Positions 1 to 8,295 are shown, numbered from the stretch's first letter. The stretch: 32,258 nucleotides of DNA from Lachnospiraceae bacterium (GCA_009774585.1 VSOA01000009.1:1-32258); one strand, 5' to 3'. Translations and numbers: made by a program. Notes: a model not told the origin generated them from the letters alone.

Positions 1-23
1 TCTGTTTCGTGATTTTGGCTCAT
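1..23 (-). CDS. 5' end of a minus-strand gene, truncated by the window edge
   Basis: On the minus strand a strong ribosome binding site (GGGAGGA, plus-strand 28-34) lies 5 nt upstream of an ATG at 23-21. Only seven complete codons are inside the window (MSQNHET). The spacing and strength of the site support a real start, but nothing can be said about the product. The gene runs in the same direction as the zinc-ribbon gene at 228-551. Confidence 0.5.
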
Positions 24-157
24 AATGTCCTCCCGAAGGTTATTATAGAATAGTGAAATGTAAAATTTACTTATAGAATTGTACTATGAAATATACCAAA
101 AATCCATGATTTCGTATTTTTTTAATAAAATCTTATGTTTTATCCGGCTTTATTCAG

Positions 158-210
158 CGCAAAAGAGCGCAGCCGAAAATCTAAAAAATTCTCAGGCGCG
201 CTCTTTTGCG
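158..210 (-). terminator. 13-bp perfect inverted repeat downstream of the zinc-ribbon gene
   Basis: CGCAAAAGAGCGC (158-170) is exactly complementary to 198-210, with a 27-nt loop. It lies just beyond the stop codon of the minus-strand gene ending at 228, so a role in ending or stabilising that transcript is likely. No U-run follows immediately on the minus strand, so it is not a textbook intrinsic terminator. The rest of 24-227 is AT-rich with no gene. Confidence 0.45.
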
Positions 211-227
211 AGTTGTATCGTATGGGC

Positions 228-551
228 CTAACCCATAGATACAGCGTTTTCCATCGGAGTTCTGTCTGCTGCGGGATAAGTGATGATTGTTGTCTGCGGA
301 AATTGAGTCTGCAATTCTTTGTACCATTTGCTGTACTTATACATACGGTATGTAGTGCTCAGCTTGCGAAGCTGCGTATCGTCTGCACAACAACAGCACA
401 ATTGCTCTCTGGATTCCATATCCATGGCGACATAGTCCATGTATGAAATTTTTAGTTCTGTAATATGCTCGCGGCATTTTGGACAATTCTGCTTATGCCC
501 GTTCAGCATATAGACCCGATGGCAACGCTTACAATAGTGCATGTACATCAT
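228..551 (-). CDS. Small cysteine-rich zinc-ribbon protein of unknown function
   Basis: This encodes 107 residues. I do not recognise the family. The first 25 residues contain two CxxC pairs (YCKRC and CPKC), a typical zinc-ribbon arrangement. A run of four consecutive cysteines follows at about residue 52 (EQLCCCCADD). No signal peptide or membrane segment is visible, so it is probably cytosolic. The start is supported by AAGGGG a few bases upstream of two tandem ATG codons; either could be used. A minus-strand promoter-like pair lies at 608-636. It is divergent from the large GH25 gene, and the two share a regulatory interval of about 250 bp. A nucleic-acid-binding or metal-sensing role is possible but unproven. 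Confidence 0.7.
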   Translation of the reverse strand: MMYMHYCKRCHRVYMLNGHKQNCPKCREHITELKISYMDYVAMDMESREQLCCCCADDTQLRKLSTTYRMYKYSKWYKELQTQFPQTTIITYPAADRTPMENAVSMG

Positions 552-607
552 AGTAAAATCCCCTTTTTCATTTAAAATGAATGTTGAAATTGTAAGGTTG
601 CACTTGT

Positions 608-636
608 ATTGTGTCAGTTATGGTTGATAAAGTCAA
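608..636 (-). promoter_or_regulatory. Putative promoter of the zinc-ribbon gene
   Basis: Read on the minus strand, TTGACT (plus 636-631) is followed after 17 nt by CACAAT (plus 613-608). The -35 and spacing are good and the -10 is weak. It would give a leader of about 50 nt. Confidence 0.4.
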
Positions 637-689
637 GCGTATTTTAACGGAATATGGCAGATTGAGCGGTGTTAAATATCGCGCGCGCA

Positions 690-721
690 TTAATATTATG
701 TAAATCTTGGCAAAATATTAA
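690..721. promoter_or_regulatory. Palindromic operator-like site
   Basis: TTAATATT (690-697) and AATATTAA (714-721) form a perfect 8-bp inverted repeat with a 16-nt centre. It ends 15 nt upstream of the -35 box of the GH25 gene. The shape suits a dimeric regulator, but AT-rich DNA makes such matches fairly easy by chance. Confidence 0.35.
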
Positions 722-736
722 GAATGGCAAAAAACC

Positions 737-765
737 TTGATAGTATTGGTCGTTTGTGCTATAAT
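737..765 (+). promoter_or_regulatory. Strong sigma-A-type promoter of the large GH25 gene
   Basis: TTGATA (737-742), a 17-nt spacer, and a perfect TATAAT (760-765). The predicted transcript start is near 772. This lies inside the longest possible reading frame (ATG at 724) and therefore shows that translation starts downstream, at 802. Confidence 0.8.
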
Positions 766-801
766 GTTACAAAAATGTTAACAAAGAAGGGTTTACATAA
801 T

Positions 802-3800
802 ATGCAAAACAAGAAGAACGGTAAGAAGAGAGAGGCACGCAGGGAGATTTTGATTGACGAATTTCTCCGTGATGACGACGGAGTGTTTGACGATGAGGAT
901 GACGATAACGTGACTGACGATACGTTGGAATTTCTCTGTCTTGACGATGAAACGATAGAATCCTATAATCGACAAAAACGGAAGAGTACGCCGATTGCCC
1001 CAAAAAGGTCGTCTAAGAGACATAGAGAGGTGTATGAAGAGGAAGACGATCGTTATGAGGACGACCGGTACGAAGACGATGAATATGATCGTTATGAGGA
1101 TGACCGGTACGAAGAGGAAGACGACCGTTATGAGGACGACCGGTACGAAGACGAAGACGACCGGTATGAAGATGACGAGTACGAAGACGAAGACGACCGG
1201 TATGAAGATGACGAGTATGACCGATACGAAGACGATGAGTACGGAGATGAAGAAGAGCGGTATGAAGATGACGAGTACGAAGACGAAGACGACCGGTATG
1301 AAGACGACGAGTACGAAGATGAAGAAGACCGATACGAGGATGACGAGTACGAAGATGATGGTGAATGGTACGAAGACGATGAGTATGACGATGACGAAGA
1401 CGATGATGAGTATGATGATGATGACGGGGTCATCGTGCGTTTCAAGCGTTTCCTGACAGAGATGAGTACCCTTGACATGGTGGTTGCCATGCTTGGGATT
1501 GTAGTGCTTGCGGGCGTTATCGTTACAGGAGGACTTTTCGTCAATGCGAAGTCCGTGGAGAAACAGGTGGAGACATTTGCCAGCGTGGGCGAGGAGATGA
1601 ACGGGATTTCTGTAATCGGTGAGAGCGGTCTTCTTGCGGTGGCAGAGTCTGCAAAACTTTCCGGTATGATCGACATGGATGAAACGATGGGGGGAGAACA
1701 GCAGACAGGAACAGGTGAGGAACAGAGCAAAACAATCGACGTGGCGCTTAACATTACTTCCATCCAGTCAGACATGAAGATTAAGTTTGTCAATAAAGCG
1801 ACGGGTAAGCTGATCGGAGGCGTGCCCTTTGAAGTGGAAGTGACGGGGGGCAAGAGCGCCCTGAGTTATCAGGATGATGACAAAGACGGTATTATCTACA
1901 AGACGGATGTTCCGGCGGGAACATATAATGTGACGATTAAACCCTTGTCGGGAGATGCGTATCAGGATTACAGGCTCCCGTCGTCTTCAACCAGTGTGAC
2001 AGTTACGGACACGATCACATACAAGAAGGTGGATGTGGCTGACGAGGTGAAGACAGAAGCGGAAGTCAACGTGGCGGCGGAAGATACGGCCGTACAGGAT
2101 ACCGTGGTGGAGTCAACGCTGAAGGACACGGTTGAATGGGTGGAATCCACCAAGACACCGGTCGGTGACGCGAAGGACGGTTATGAGCAGGTTCCGAAGA
2201 CAAATATACCGGATCCTTGGACGGTCAGCAGCACGTATCGAAAGATGGCGGCAATGCCGTTGTCGACAGATACTCCGCCGGAGCCGGTCGATCCGACAAA
2301 TCCGGGCGGCGACGGTACAACTTCAAGTGATTCGAGCACGCAGACGCCGGGTGGCGATGGTACAACTTCAAGTGACTCGAGCACACAGCAGCCGGTCGAT
2401 CCGAACCCTCCGGCCACACCGACAATCACTTTAAATACGAATAGTCTTTCTTTGAAAGTGGGAGATAGTACGACGTTGTCTGCGACAGTGACGGGAACGA
2501 GCGATTCTCCGATATGGAGCAGCAGCGCCGATTCTGTGGCAAAAGTAGACGGTGGTGCCGTATATGCAGCCGGAAAAGGAACGGCGACCATCACGGCGTC
2601 AGTGGGCGGCGCTTCCGCAAGTTGTACGGTAACGGTTGAGGAGAAACCGGCGCCGGAAGTGAATGTGTCGCTCGCCTTAAGCCAGACGACACTTGCCTTG
2701 AAAAAGGGCGGGACCATGACATTGACGGCGACGACATCTCCCGCAGACTGTACGGTTACATGGGGCAGCAGCAATACATCCGTGGCAACGGTAAGCGGCG
2801 GTACAGTAACGGCGGTAGGAGTCGGCACGGCGACCATTACGGCGACGGCTGTAAAGGGTAATAAATCAGACTCCAAGACTTGTACCGTGACGGTTACGGA
2901 AGATGCGGTGATTACGATATCTCTGAACCAGAATAATGTATCCATGAAAAAGGGGACGACCGCAGTCCTAAAAGCAACTGTTGCGGGAGTCACAAATCCG
3001 ACGATCACGTGGGGCAGCAATAACACCAAGGTGGCGACAGTGAGCGGCGGTACCGTGACGGCAGTGGCAGAAGGAACGGCGACGATCACAGCGTCGGTGG
3101 CAGTTAACGGCGTGCCCTATTCTGCAACATGTGCGGTGACCGTAACAGCGGCAGACCGCAAAGTGACAATCAGCGGACCTACTGAAGTGGCAATCGGTAA
3201 GACGATTACGCTCACGGCGCAGACGGAGCCGAAAGACACGAAGGTCAGATGGGGAAGCGGGAATGAGAAGATTGCCAAGATAGACGCTAATGGCGTGCTT
3301 ACCGGCATATCGGAAGGTAAAGTGGAGATTGTTGCGCATCTTGAAGGGGATATGAGCACGTATACGATCTACGTCGTGACGGTTAAGAGGGATTTGGACG
3401 GCACTGCCAAGCTGAAGGATAAAGACGGCAATCAGATGTACTATAAAGATGCGACGGGCGCATTTAAAGAAGCGACTTTTAATGATTACAAGACACAGAG
3501 CATCTTCTATAGAAAGACGGCAGTGTTCTCAGAGTATAAATACACGGGCTGGCAGACGATTGACGGACATGTATATTTCTTTGACAAGAGTAACAATTAT
3601 GTGACCGGCGAGCAGGTTATTCAGGGAGCCAAGTATAATTTCGGCAGCGACGGCAAACTGTCGTCAGGTTCCGGTACGATGGGGATTGACGTGTCGAAGT
3701 GGAATGGCAGCATTGATTGGAATGCAGTGAAAAATTCCGGTGTATCCTATGTCATTATCCGATGCGGGTACAGAGGTTCGTCAACGGGGGCGCTTATTGA

Positions 3801-4269
3801 GGATCCGCTTTTTAGGAGCAATATCAAAGGAGCCAAGGCGGCAGGACTCAAAGTGGGAGTTTATTTCTTCAGTCAGGCGGTCAATGAGGTGGAAGCGGTA
3901 GAGGAAGCTTCCATGGCAGTGAACCTGTGCAGCGGTTACGGATTGAATTACCCCATTTTCCTTGATGTTGAATCCAGCGGCGGAAGAGGAGACGGTGTCA
4001 GCAGAGATATGAGAACGGCAGTCTGCAAGGCGTTCTGCGCTACCGTACAGAATTCCGGTTATTCGGCAGGCGTATATGCCAATAAGACTTGGTTCACCGA
4101 GAAAATCAATACGGCGAGTCTGACAGGTTATAAGATTTGGCTTGCGCAGTATGCGAGTGCTCCGACTTATTCGGCGACAAGATATGATATGTGGCAGTAT
4201 TCTTCCAAGGGTAAAGTGAGCGGCATCAGCGGTAACGTTGATATGAATGTCAGCTATATGAACTATTAG
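802..4269 (+). CDS. Membrane-anchored GH25 muramidase with acidic cytoplasmic repeats, Big_2 and cell-wall-binding domains
   Basis: The protein has 1155 residues from the ATG at 802, chosen because the promoter -10 box is at 760-765 and AAGAAGG precedes this ATG. Residues 78-208 are a low-complexity repeat built from units like DDRYEDDEYEDE. A membrane helix follows at about 226-248, so the acidic part should be cytoplasmic. Outside come a SpaA/prealbumin-like domain (about 314-405), a Ser/Thr/Pro/Gly linker, four Big_2 immunoglobulin-like domains (about 538-864) and a choline-binding-type cell-wall repeat region with GWQTIDG and YNFGSDG (about 867-953). A C-terminal GH25 lysozyme domain follows, with catalytic-type D963 (GIDVSKW) and the DxE pair D1055/E1057. 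GH25 enzymes cleave the MurNAc-GlcNAc bond of peptidoglycan. The gene has its own promoter, upstream of the rhamnose operon. A second, shorter paralogue is at 6342. Confidence 0.9.
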   Translation: MQNKKNGKKREARREILIDEFLRDDDGVFDDEDDDNVTDDTLEFLCLDDETIESYNRQKRKSTPIAPKRSSKRHREVYEEEDDRYEDDRYEDDEYDRYEDDRYEEEDDRYEDDRYEDEDDRYEDDEYEDEDDRYEDDEYDRYEDDEYGDEEERYEDDEYEDEDDRYEDDEYEDEEDRYEDDEYEDDGEWYEDDEYDDDEDDDEYDDDDGVIVRFKRFLTEMSTLDMVVAMLGIVVLAGVIVTGGLFVNAKSVEKQVETFASVGEEMNGISVIGESGLLAVAESAKLSGMIDMDETMGGEQQTGTGEEQSKTIDVALNITSIQSDMKIKFVNKATGKLIGGVPFEVEVTGGKSALSYQDDDKDGIIYKTDVPAGTYNVTIKPLSGDAYQDYRLPSSSTSVTVTDTITYKKVDVADEVKTEAEVNVAAEDTAVQDTVVESTLKDTVEWVESTKTPVGDAKDGYEQVPKTNIPDPWTVSSTYRKMAAMPLSTDTPPEPVDPTNPGGDGTTSSDSSTQTPGGDGTTSSDSSTQQPVDPNPPATPTITLNTNSLSLKVGDSTTLSATVTGTSDSPIWSSSADSVAKVDGGAVYAAGKGTATITASVGGASASCTVTVEEKPAPEVNVSLALSQTTLALKKGGTMTLTATTSPADCTVTWGSSNTSVATVSGGTVTAVGVGTATITATAVKGNKSDSKTCTVTVTEDAVITISLNQNNVSMKKGTTAVLKATVAGVTNPTITWGSNNTKVATVSGGTVTAVAEGTATITASVAVNGVPYSATCAVTVTAADRKVTISGPTEVAIGKTITLTAQTEPKDTKVRWGSGNEKIAKIDANGVLTGISEGKVEIVAHLEGDMSTYTIYVVTVKRDLDGTAKLKDKDGNQMYYKDATGAFKEATFNDYKTQSIFYRKTAVFSEYKYTGWQTIDGHVYFFDKSNNYVTGEQVIQGAKYNFGSDGKLSSGSGTMGIDVSKWNGSIDWNAVKNSGVSYVIIRCGYRGSSTGALIEDPLFRSNIKGAKAAGLKVGVYFFSQAVNEVEAVEEASMAVNLCSGYGLNYPIFLDVESSGGRGDGVSRDMRTAVCKAFCATVQNSGYSAGVYANKTWFTEKINTASLTGYKIWLAQYASAPTYSATRYDMWQYSSKGKVSGISGNVDMNVSYMNY
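1033..1425 (+). repeat. Degenerate tandem repeat encoding Asp/Glu/Tyr/Arg units
   Basis: This roughly 390-bp stretch repeats units of about 12 codons with the pattern DDRYEDDEYEDE, plus shorter variants such as YEDDR. The DNA copies are similar but not identical. Repeats like this can change copy number by slippage in steps that keep the frame. Confidence 0.85.
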
Positions 4270-4278
4270 ATAATAGAC

Positions 4279-4306
4279 TTGCAAAAAGTATAGAGTTTGT
4301 TACAAT
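4279..4306 (+). promoter_or_regulatory. Promoter of the rhamnose/export operon
   Basis: TTGCAA (4279-4284), a 16-nt spacer and TACAAT (4301-4306), about 40 bp upstream of rfbB. The same -35 box and spacer occur before the LCP gene at 23555. No terminator hairpin is seen between the GH25 gene and this site. Confidence 0.6.
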
Positions 4307-4346
4307 ATCATAGTACGATACTTGTTGGGAAAGGCATGGTATTTAT

Positions 4347-5426
4347 ATGAGAACTTATCTGGTAACGGGAGGAGCAGGCTTTATCGGTTCCAACTATATT
4401 CATTATATGTTTCGCAAATATGATAATGAAATTCGCATTATCAATGTAGATGCGTTGACTTATGCGGGAAATCTGGAAAACCTCAAGGACATTGAGGACA
4501 GGGAGAATTATACATTCGTTAAGGCGGATATTTGCGATAAGGAAGCAATTGCACGGATATTTGAGGAGAACGAAATCGACAGGGTTGTACATTTTGCGGC
4601 GGAGAGCCATGTGGACAGGAGCATCCGCAACCCGGAGGTTTTCATTCAGACCAATGTACTGGGGACGGCAGTCATGTTAAATTGTGCGAAGGCGGCGTGG
4701 GAGCTTCCGGACGGCAGTTTCAAAGCGGATAAGAAGTTTCTGCATGTCTCCACGGACGAAGTGTACGGTTCGCTTGAAGAGGACGGCGGATATTTCTATG
4801 AGACAACGCCTTATGCGCCGCACAGTCCGTACTCTGCGAGCAAGGCCGGATCGGACATGCTTGTCAGAGCGTATATGGACACCTATCATTTCCCGGCGAA
4901 CATCACGAATTGTTCCAATAACTACGGACCTTATCAGTTCCCGGAGAAATTGATTCCGCTTATCATTAACAATGCTCTTCAGGGAAAGAAACTGCCTGTA
5001 TATGGCGATGGAAAGAATGTGCGTGACTGGCTGTATGTAGAAGACCATGCCAAGGCGATCGACATGGTTCAGGAGCAGGGAAAACTGTTTGAGACATATA
5101 ATGTAGGCGGGCATAATGAGAAACAGAATATTGAGATTATTAAGATTATTATAGAGACACTGCAGGAGATGCTTTCTGATGACGATCCGCGCAAAGCGTT
5201 AGTCAGCGAGGAACTGATTACTTATGTGGAAGACCGTAAGGGACATGACAGACGGTATGCGATTGCGCCCGATAAGATTAAGGCACAGATTGGGTGGGAA
5301 CCGGAGACGATGTTCAAAGAGGGAATCCGCCGGACGATCCAGTGGTTTTTTGAGCATGAAGATTGGATGAAGAACGTTACGAGCGGCGGTTATCAGAAAT
5401 ATTATGAAGAGATGTACAAGCAGTAA
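4347..5426 (+). CDS. rfbB: dTDP-glucose 4,6-dehydratase
   Basis: The protein has 359 residues, normal for the family. It converts dTDP-glucose to dTDP-4-keto-6-deoxyglucose, the second step of dTDP-L-rhamnose synthesis in the cytosol. It is an extended short-chain dehydrogenase with the NAD-binding motif GGAGFIG at residues 8-14, catalytic T136-D137-E138 (STDEVYG) and Y162xxxK166 (YSASK). GGAAAGG upstream supports the ATG, although the spacing is long. It is the first gene after the promoter at 4279 and is followed by rfbA after 56 nt. The UDP-glucose epimerase family is related, but the TDE triad and the rfbA/rfbC neighbours favour RfbB. Confidence 0.95.
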   Translation: MRTYLVTGGAGFIGSNYIHYMFRKYDNEIRIINVDALTYAGNLENLKDIEDRENYTFVKADICDKEAIARIFEENEIDRVVHFAAESHVDRSIRNPEVFIQTNVLGTAVMLNCAKAAWELPDGSFKADKKFLHVSTDEVYGSLEEDGGYFYETTPYAPHSPYSASKAGSDMLVRAYMDTYHFPANITNCSNNYGPYQFPEKLIPLIINNALQGKKLPVYGDGKNVRDWLYVEDHAKAIDMVQEQGKLFETYNVGGHNEKQNIEIIKIIIETLQEMLSDDDPRKALVSEELITYVEDRKGHDRRYAIAPDKIKAQIGWEPETMFKEGIRRTIQWFFEHEDWMKNVTSGGYQKYYEEMYKQ

Positions 5427-5482
5427 TTTACAGGCGCAGACTGCGGACAACCCAAGGGGTTAGGAAGGGCAAGGCTGAACAG

Positions 5483-6352
5483 ATGAAGGGAATTATTTTG
5501 GCGGGTGGCTCTGGCACCCGCTTGTATCCGTTGACAAAGGCAGTATCGAAGCAAATCATGCCGGTATATGATAAACCGATGATTTATTATCCGCTTTCGA
5601 TACTGATGCTGGCGGGAATACGAGAGATACTGATTATTTCTACGCCGAGAGATATTTCGGTGTTTGAAGAATTATTCGGTACGGGGGAGCAGCTTGGACT
5701 GCGCATGGAATATGCGGTGCAGGAATATCCGCGAGGATTGGCGGACGCTTTTATCATTGGCGCGGACTTTATCGGAGATGACAGTGTGGCGCTCATCTTA
5801 GGAGATAATATTTTCTACGGACAGAGTTTCTCGAGAGTGCTCAGGGAAGTGGCGCAGAGAGACAAGGGCGCGACGATTTTCGGCTATTATGTCAGGGATC
5901 CGAGAGAGTACGGCGTAGTCGAATTTGATGAGAACGGCAAGGCGCTGTCTATTGAGGAGAAACCGGAGAACCCGAAGAGCAATTATGCCGTTCCGGGTCT
6001 GTATTTCTATGATAACGACGTGGTGGAGATTGCCGCGAATGTGAAGCCTTCTGCGAGAGGAGAGATAGAAATCACAAGTATCAACAATGAGTATCTGAGA
6101 AGAGGGATGCTTCGGGTTGAAACGCTCGGACGCGGATTTGCATGGCTTGATACGGGCAATCACGATTCACTTCTCGATGCGGCTGATTTCGTTGCGGCTT
6201 TTCAGAAGAGACAAGGATTATATATTTCCTGCATTGAGGAGATTGCTTATAAGAGGGGGTTCATTACGAAGGAACAACTGTTGGATTTGGCGGAACCGTT
6301 AATGAAGACAGCATATGGTCAATATATGGTTGAGGTTGCTAATGGACTCTAA
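5483..6352 (+). CDS. rfbA: Glucose-1-phosphate thymidylyltransferase
   Basis: The protein has 289 residues, the usual length of RmlA/RfbA. It makes dTDP-glucose from dTTP and glucose-1-phosphate, the first step toward dTDP-rhamnose. The N-terminal pyrophosphorylase signature LAGGSGTRLYPLT is intact, followed by the conserved KQIMPVYDKPMIYYPLS block, and GDNIFYG is present near residue 110. AGGAAGG lies upstream of the ATG. Its last 11 bases overlap the start of the GH25 gene at 6342, which suggests translational coupling. Its substrate can be supplied by the phosphoglucomutase encoded at 17749. Confidence 0.95.
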   Translation: MKGIILAGGSGTRLYPLTKAVSKQIMPVYDKPMIYYPLSILMLAGIREILIISTPRDISVFEELFGTGEQLGLRMEYAVQEYPRGLADAFIIGADFIGDDSVALILGDNIFYGQSFSRVLREVAQRDKGATIFGYYVRDPREYGVVEFDENGKALSIEEKPENPKSNYAVPGLYFYDNDVVEIAANVKPSARGEIEITSINNEYLRRGMLRVETLGRGFAWLDTGNHDSLLDAADFVAAFQKRQGLYISCIEEIAYKRGFITKEQLLDLAEPLMKTAYGQYMVEVANGL

Positions 6353-7700
6353 GAAGATGAAAAGGGCGCTGTTTGCCATGGTAGCCGTGTTTGTCCTGAT
6401 AGTCGGCGCGATTGCGGCAGCTAATTTAGAACAGGTCAAGCAGAAGCTTGGTCTGACTGCGGACGGACAGCTTGAGGAGACAGCATTAATAGAAGAGGCG
6501 GATGTAAACGGTGGACAGAGAGGAGATAATCTCTCTGCCTTTCTGCAAGATGAAACGTTTTTTGATCCGGAGGTCAGATTTAAGAGCATTGAGACTTTTT
6601 CCGGCAGGAATGTATTTCTGATGATGAGTTCCGTGGCAAAAGACTTGCGTGTTATGGTAGTGGACAGCGTCGGAAAACTTGTGACAGGAACGCCGTTTAC
6701 TATTGTCGTACAGGGCGTCGGAGAGTATACGGACACGGATAAGGACGGCGTGATTTATATAGACGGGCTGCGTTCGGGAGAATACAGCATATCGTTGAAG
6801 GAAGAAGAAGGATTCATCGTACCGAATACCATCACTTCCATACAGGTCAGACAGGAGATTGAATACCGGGTGCTTGATGATATCGAGTACCTTATACTGA
6901 CGGAGGATGATATTGACGTCGAGAAAGAAGACAAGGCGGTAAACGGTGCGGAAGAAGCCGCGGACGGCAGTGAGAATACCCAGTTACAGTTTGCGAGCGG
7001 CAACGCAAAGCTGGGAATCGACGTTTCCAAATGGAATAATACGATTGAGTGGGAGCGGGTGAAAGAGGCAGGAATTGATTTCGCGATTATCCGTTGCGGA
7101 TACAGAGGCGCTACGAGCGGCGCGCTGATCCTTGACCCTATGTATGAGAAGAATATCAAAGGTGCGATAGAAGCAGGTATTCCGGTGGGGGTATATTTCT
7201 TCACGCAGGCGACGGATGAAGTGGAGGCGGTGGAAGAAGCCAGCATGGTGATCAGCCTGATTGAAGATTACGACGTGGACTATCCCGTATTTCTGGACAG
7301 CGAGAGCGCCGGTGGAAGAGGGCGTGCGGATGGTCTTACCAGTGAGGAACGGACGAAAATCCATAAAGCTTTTCTACAGACGATTGCTTCGGCAGGTTAT
7401 GAGACCGGCATATACGGTTCCAGAAACTGGCTGAAATCCGAAGTTGATATGACAGAACTGTCAGATTACAAAACATGGCTTGCGGAATACTCGGATGTTC
7501 CGTCTTATGATGAATACTATCATATGTGGCAGTATACTTCCAAAGGCGCGGTGGACGGTATCGAGACAAGAGTAGATTTGAATCTGTGTTATATGAATAT
7601 AGATACTTCAATCAACCATGCGAAGAGTGCGGAAGGATATTCGGGCGTTATTGACGGTGACAGCGGCAATGTGCCGACCGGCGGTGACGAGGAAGATTAA
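6342..7700 (+). CDS. Membrane-anchored GH25 muramidase inside the rhamnose operon
   Basis: The protein has 452 residues from the ATG at 6342, which has GAGG 6 nt upstream and overlaps rfbA by 11 bp. An ATG at 6315 is in frame but lies deeper in rfbA; one at 6357 is also possible. A membrane helix lies at about residues 8-27 and a SpaA/prealbumin-like domain at about 105-165 (DTDKDGVIYIDGLRSGEYSI). The C-terminal GH25 domain has D227 (GIDVSKW) and the D319/E321 pair (FLDSES). It matches the GH25 domain of the gene at 802 closely, including the GGRG loop, but lacks the acidic repeats, Big_2 domains and cell-wall-binding repeats. It should cleave peptidoglycan outside the membrane. Its position suggests that wall opening is co-expressed with glycan synthesis. 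Confidence 0.88.
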   Translation: MDSKKMKRALFAMVAVFVLIVGAIAAANLEQVKQKLGLTADGQLEETALIEEADVNGGQRGDNLSAFLQDETFFDPEVRFKSIETFSGRNVFLMMSSVAKDLRVMVVDSVGKLVTGTPFTIVVQGVGEYTDTDKDGVIYIDGLRSGEYSISLKEEEGFIVPNTITSIQVRQEIEYRVLDDIEYLILTEDDIDVEKEDKAVNGAEEAADGSENTQLQFASGNAKLGIDVSKWNNTIEWERVKEAGIDFAIIRCGYRGATSGALILDPMYEKNIKGAIEAGIPVGVYFFTQATDEVEAVEEASMVISLIEDYDVDYPVFLDSESAGGRGRADGLTSEERTKIHKAFLQTIASAGYETGIYGSRNWLKSEVDMTELSDYKTWLAEYSDVPSYDEYYHMWQYTSKGAVDGIETRVDLNLCYMNIDTSINHAKSAEGYSGVIDGDSGNVPTGGDEED

Positions 7701-7731
7701 GCGTAAGATATCAGGAAAGGAACGGGGAATC

Positions 7732-8295
7732 ATGGGTAAGATAACAGTAGAAACATGTGGGATAGAAGGGCTTAAGGTGATTACACCGACTGTTTTTCAC
7801 GATGCGCGCGGTTATTTCGTGGAGACATATAACTATAATGACTATAAAGATGCGGGAATTGACCAAGTCTTTGTTCAGGATAATCAGTCTGCGTCGACAA
7901 AGGGCGTTTTGCGCGGATTGCATTTTCAGATTAATTACCCGCAGGACAAGCTGGTGCGTGTTCTGCGTGGCGAGGTGTACGATGTGGCGGTGGATCTGCG
8001 CCCGGGTTCCGAAACATACGGTAAGTGGTATGGCGTGCTTCTCACGGCAGAGAATGCAAAACAGTTTTTTATTCCCAAGAACTTTGCCCACGGATTCTAT
8101 GTAGTGTCCGATTACGCTGAATTTGCTTATAAATGTTCGGATTTCTATCATCCGAATGACGAGGGAGGTATTGCGTGGGACGATGCGGATTTAAATATCG
8201 ACTGGCCTATTCCGGAAGGGACACGACCGATTCTATCTGAAAAGGACGCCAATAGAGAAGGTATTGCGGCGTTTACGAAAAAGTACCGGACGTAA
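7732..8295 (+). CDS. rfbC: dTDP-4-dehydrorhamnose 3,5-epimerase
   Basis: The protein has 187 residues, typical of RmlC/RfbC. It epimerises dTDP-4-keto-6-deoxyglucose at C3 and C5. The cupin signature LRGLHFQ gives the catalytic base H64, with K73 nearby, matching the E. coli enzyme positions. FAHGFYV and the C-terminal WDDADLNIDWP are also typical. The ATG at 7732 is preceded by AGGAAAGG and gives the family length; the frame extends upstream into the GH25 gene, but that part does not resemble RmlC. It lies 31 nt after the GH25 stop. The fourth enzyme of the pathway, RfbD, is not in this window. Confidence 0.94.
   Translation: MGKITVETCGIEGLKVITPTVFHDARGYFVETYNYNDYKDAGIDQVFVQDNQSASTKGVLRGLHFQINYPQDKLVRVLRGEVYDVAVDLRPGSETYGKWYGVLLTAENAKQFFIPKNFAHGFYVVSDYAEFAYKCSDFYHPNDEGGIAWDDADLNIDWPIPEGTRPILSEKDANREGIAAFTKKYRT

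Noticed and set aside
135..446. 103-residue + strand frame at the left end
   Set aside because: It overlaps the zinc-ribbon gene on the other strand, has no ribosome binding site, and spans the inverted repeat at 158-210.
995..1456. Open frame rich in Met/Thr/Lys on the + strand
   Set aside because: It is a frame-shifted shadow of the GH25 acidic repeat; the composition comes from the repeat itself, and there is no ribosome binding site.
1128..1853. Minus-strand Ser/Tyr-rich open frame opposite the GH25 gene
   Set aside because: It is the antisense reading of the GAC/GAA/TAT repeat and has no start signals.
2181..3089. 300-residue minus-strand frame of Val/Ala/Thr-rich repeats
   Set aside because: It is the complement of the Big_2 domains, whose coding frame is clearly on the + strand.
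7618..7731. N-terminal extension of rfbC
   Set aside because: It overlaps the GH25 coding sequence, does not resemble RmlC, and a good ribosome binding site precedes the ATG at 7732, which gives the normal family length.
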